Shown piece after piece: positions 51,857 through 54,552 of a DNA stretch of 54,552 nt. How positions within the stretch are numbered: position 1 is the stretch's first letter; the number at the start of each line of letters is the position of its first letter. Under the pieces are notes generated by a model. That model had not been told where the DNA came from and did not search any database. It was given only the letters and a program-made list of their open reading frames with translations. The position numbers and the translations under genes are program-made. The stretch spans positions 1-54,552 of the forward strand of contig JAKAGT010000030.1 of the NCBI GenBank assembly GCA_021825585.1, given 5' to 3'. Source of the DNA: Bacteroidota bacterium. Lineage in GTDB: Bacteria; Bacteroidota; Ignavibacteria; Kryptoniales; JAKASW01.

Positions 51857-51888
51857 TTGAGGCGTGGCCCTCTCCGGTCACGCCTCAA
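51857..51888 (+). other. Hairpin after the TPR gene
   Basis: TTGAGGCGTG (51857-51866) and CACGCCTCAA (51879-51888) form a 10-bp stem with a 12-nt loop. A T-run follows neither arm on the plus strand, so this is a terminator-like structure of low confidence. Confidence 0.45.
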
Positions 51889-52000
51889 CACGCCGGATAC
51901 AGGCGTTGGGTTTGTAACTCGGTTATGTGACTTTTCTTTCTTAGAATAAACATTAGCAACCAGCAAAATAGTCCACAACAGTAAGGAAGGAGGGTGGATA

Positions 52001-54127
52001 GTGGAGTTAGCATTGATTCTATCCATTAGTGTGCTTTCACTCTTGTTTGCGTTGTACCTCGCTCGCCATGTCCTGAGACAGGATCGTGGTACACCTGAGA
52101 TGCAGAAGATCGGAGACGCCATCCGCCAAGGGGCCGAGGCGTTTCTGAAGAGGCAGTACTCGACGATTGCGATGTTGAGCGTCGTGACGGCTGCCATAAT
52201 ATTTGTTCTTTACGCCTTCGTCAGAAGCCCGATGCCGAACGATCCGGTTGATCCTGTTCGCCTGGCTTCTTACACCGCGCTTGCATTCCTCTTCGGTGCG
52301 CTCTGTTCAGGCATTGCCGGATACATCGGCATGTTTGTCTCGATCCGGGCCAACACGAGAACGGCGAGCGCAGCGACGACTTCCCTGAATCGCGCTCTTC
52401 AGATCTCGATGAGAGGCGGCGCAGTATCCGGCCTGTTCGTAGTCGCAATGAGTCTTCTCGGAGTGGGCGGACTCTTTGGAACACTGCAGGCGATGGGTAC
52501 TCCGATCGAGAAAATACCATTCATGATCGTGGGATTCGGATTCGGCGCTTCCTTCGTGGCGCTGTTTGCCCAGCTTGGGGGCGGGATCTACACCAAGGCT
52601 GCGGATGTTGGAGCAGACCTTGTTGGTAAAGTCGAAGCCGGAATTCCGGAAGACGATCCACGCAATCCTGCCGTTATTGCCGACCTCGTCGGTGACAACG
52701 TCGGCGACTGCGCGGGCCGTGGAGCGGATCTGTTTGAATCGACGGCTGCAGAGAATATCGGTGCCATGATTCTCGGAGTTGCGCTGTTTCATTTCTTCGG
52801 ACTAAAGGGAATCATGTTCCCGCTGGTTGTCCGCGCATTCGGACTCATCGCCTCCATAATCGGCGTAATGTTCGTCAGAACGCGGGAAGATGTAGATCCG
52901 ATGAAGGCGTTAAACCGTGGTTACTACATCACATCGACACTCGCGGCAGTCGGTTTCTTCATCGGCTCGCGATGGCTGCTTGACACGCCCGAGGCCCCCA
53001 ACGCCTGGATCTTCTTCTTTTTCGCCGGTGTGGTCGGAATCGTCACAAGCATAGCTTTCGTATTTATAACGCAGTATTTCACCGAGTACAAATACAGGCC
53101 GGTTAGATCAATTTCAGAAGCGTCCCAGACGGGGCCGGCGACCAACATTATCACCGGCTTCGCGGTTGGCCTGGAGTCGACCTGGATGCCCGTGGTGGTA
53201 ATTTCGGCCGCGATCATCGGTTCATATTACCTCGGCCTTGCGACCGGTATCCCTAACGCGGGACTCTTCGGAACCGCGGTGGCCACGATGGGAATGCTCG
53301 GCACGGCGGCATACATCCTCGCGATGGATACATTCGGGCCCATCACCGATAACGCGGGCGGTATTGTCGAGATGAGCGGACAACCGGAAAATGTGAGAAA
53401 GAAAACGGACCGGTTGGACGCGATCGGGAACACCACGAAGGCCTTGACGAAAGGATACGCAATCGGTTCCGCGGCACTTGCTGCGTTCCTTCTCTTCTCG
53501 GCTTACATCGACGATGTGAATGTGCTCTTGAAGGAAAAGAATCTGCCTGCGATGTTGTCCGTCAACATTGCGAGGCCCCAGGTGTTCGTGGGCGCGCTTC
53601 TCGGAGCCGCGCTGGTATTTCTCTTCAGCTCGCTCGCAATAAAAGCCGTCGGCAGAGCCGCGTACTATGTGATTAACGACGTTCGGGCTCAGTTCAAGGA
53701 GAAGCCCGGAATCCTCGCCGGAACGGAACAACCCGACTACGGCCGCACCGTCGATATTGTCACGCGCGGCGCGCTACGCAGCATGGTTGGCCCCGGCCTT
53801 CTGGCAGTTGGTACACCCATTGCGGTCGGAGTAATCTTTAGGTTATTCAATGTCGGCGCAGAGGCGGTGGCGGCACTCCTGATGGTCGGCACTATCGCAG
53901 GAATACTGATGGCGATACTCCTCAACAACGGCGGTGGTGCATGGGACAATGCGAAGAAATTCATTGAGACAGGAATGTACGGCGGCAAGGGAAGCGAAGC
54001 TCACAAGGCCGGAGTCGTCGGCGATACGGTCGGCGATCCGTTTAAGGATACCGCCGGACCTTCACTCCACGTGTTGATAAAGCTTCTGGCGACCATTACG
54101 CTGGTTCTGGCTCCGTTGTTCGTGTAG
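52001..54127 (+). CDS. hppA: Membrane-bound proton-translocating pyrophosphatase, K+-independent type
   Basis: 708 residues, about 16 membrane helices. Hydrolyses pyrophosphate to pump protons. Catalytic motif TKAADVGADLVGKVE, DNVGDCAGRGADLFES and GDTVGDPFKDTAGPSL. The position that distinguishes K+-dependent (Ala) from K+-independent (Lys) enzymes reads GNTTKA (Lys about 480), so this is the K+-independent H+-pump subtype. GTG 52001 with AAGGAAGGAGGG upstream. A terminator follows. Confidence 0.95.
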   Translation: MELALILSISVLSLLFALYLARHVLRQDRGTPEMQKIGDAIRQGAEAFLKRQYSTIAMLSVVTAAIIFVLYAFVRSPMPNDPVDPVRLASYTALAFLFGALCSGIAGYIGMFVSIRANTRTASAATTSLNRALQISMRGGAVSGLFVVAMSLLGVGGLFGTLQAMGTPIEKIPFMIVGFGFGASFVALFAQLGGGIYTKAADVGADLVGKVEAGIPEDDPRNPAVIADLVGDNVGDCAGRGADLFESTAAENIGAMILGVALFHFFGLKGIMFPLVVRAFGLIASIIGVMFVRTREDVDPMKALNRGYYITSTLAAVGFFIGSRWLLDTPEAPNAWIFFFFAGVVGIVTSIAFVFITQYFTEYKYRPVRSISEASQTGPATNIITGFAVGLESTWMPVVVISAAIIGSYYLGLATGIPNAGLFGTAVATMGMLGTAAYILAMDTFGPITDNAGGIVEMSGQPENVRKKTDRLDAIGNTTKALTKGYAIGSAALAAFLLFSAYIDDVNVLLKEKNLPAMLSVNIARPQVFVGALLGAALVFLFSSLAIKAVGRAAYYVINDVRAQFKEKPGILAGTEQPDYGRTVDIVTRGALRSMVGPGLLAVGTPIAVGVIFRLFNVGAEAVAALLMVGTIAGILMAILLNNGGGAWDNAKKFIETGMYGGKGSEAHKAGVVGDTVGDPFKDTAGPSLHVLIKLLATITLVLAPLFV

Positions 54128-54150
54128 TCGAATTCGATACTCGAGTTATT

Positions 54151-54190
54151 GAGAAAGGGCAAGGAGAACATCCCTGCCTTTTCTCTTTTT
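54151..54190 (+). terminator. Terminator after hppA
   Basis: GAGAAAGGGCAAGG (54151-54164) pairs with CCCTGCCTTTTCTC (54172-54185) with mismatches, followed by TTTTTAG. Confidence 0.7.
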
Positions 54191-54289
54191 AGATTGACCT
54201 GAGATGCCACCAATGCGAGCTTGCCGAACAAAGGGTAACCTACTCTGTCAGTACTCTACAGCGATATGGCTGGGGCTCCCGTTCCTGTA

Positions 54290-54400
54290 AGAGGTCGTCC
54301 AAAAAGAAAGAAAGCGTCATTTCGAGACAGCAATCCCGGGCAGGCCGGGATGGGGTGAGTTTGGAGCTACTCAATAATTAGATTGGATCCGATTGCGGGG
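54290..54400. repeat. Repeat-like non-coding segment with CCGGGAT hairpin
   Basis: GTCATTTCGAGA followed by ATCCCGG-GCAGG-CCGGGAT is a composition seen in dispersed palindromic repeats of FCB genomes. Only one copy lies in the window, so repeat status is inferred. Confidence 0.45.
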
Positions 54401-54552
54401 TTACATTTTTGTCGCACACCCGGTAGTAACCGCTCAGTTACGGAGGTGGAGGCAAAGGATGTGAGGAGGATTCGAAGAAAAGAGATTTGTAGACATCAAT
54501 GGAGGGGTTAGCGGCGTAATGATTCAGAAAGGAGGAGAGGCGCTGAAGGGAT
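54401..54552. other. Window end, no gene assigned
   Basis: Purine-rich AGGAGGAG stretches lead to an ATG near 54519 whose reading frame continues off the window. Could be the start of another gene, but too little is visible to call it. Confidence 0.3.

Overview
The window reads as a chromosomal segment of a bacterium from the Bacteroidota/Chlorobi/Ignavibacteria side of the FCB group. The pointers are a GWxTD-domain protein, a two-subunit 2-oxoacid:ferredoxin oxidoreductase (KorAB), the order tRNA-Gln/prs/rplY/pth/rpsF/ssb/rpsR/rplI, an ExbB-ExbD-ExbD-TonB operon with a PstS-like lipoprotein and a TPR protein, and a eukaryal-type IleS. Promoters look like ordinary sigma-70 sites (TTGATT-N17-TATATT recurs) rather than the TAnnTTTG type of Bacteroidetes proper, which favours an Ignavibacteria-like lineage. 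This placement is inference. Base composition looks moderate and even, and most genes lie in tight co-directional operons.

Layout. 0-1.7 kb: hflX with an odd N-terminus and a small membrane protein. 2.1-6.7 kb: tRNA-Gln(UUG), a GIY-YIG nuclease gene wedged between the tRNA and a 30-bp perfect copy of its 3' end, then prs, rplY, pth, rpsF (apparent CTG start), ssb, rpsR and rplI. 7.1-12.6 kb: korAB, nrnA, pepA. 12.9-17.4 kb: an eleven-gene thiol/redox operon (thioredoxin, two-domain PDO, zinc ribbon, methyltransferase, two related tiny membrane proteins, membrane thioredoxin, DUF302, TlpA, periplasmic DsrE, OsmC). 17.5-23.8 kb: surE, an RRM protein, secD-secF-STAS, purA. 23.9-30.1 kb: a beta-barrel-like protein and a PpiD/SurA chaperone on the minus strand, then a one-cysteine thioredoxin-like protein, an enoyl-ACP reductase and the GWxTD protein. 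30.1-31.2 kb: radical SAM protein.

31.2-33.9 kb is a decaying accessory island: a frameshifted lipoprotein with YD-like repeats, remnants of an integron-type tyrosine recombinase, an intact protein with a transthyretin-like domain plus membrane hairpin, and an internally deleted glycosidase. 34.0-42.0 kb returns to core genes: DivIVA-domain protein, purine nucleoside phosphorylase, DUF2905, ileS, DksA-type regulator, two tandem lspA genes, rluD. 42.3-45.4 kb: msrB, galK and a bacterial eRF1-like (Vms1/baeRF) protein. 45.6-51.8 kb: receiver and STAS proteins, then the ExbB/ExbD/TonB/PstS-like/TPR operon. 52.0-54.1 kb: a K+-independent-type membrane pyrophosphatase, then non-coding sequence with a repeat-like hairpin.

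The strongest candidates for undescribed biology are the GIY-YIG/tRNA-Gln arrangement, which looks like a minimal tRNA-associated mobile unit, and the redox operon with its paired cysteine-bearing micro-membrane proteins.
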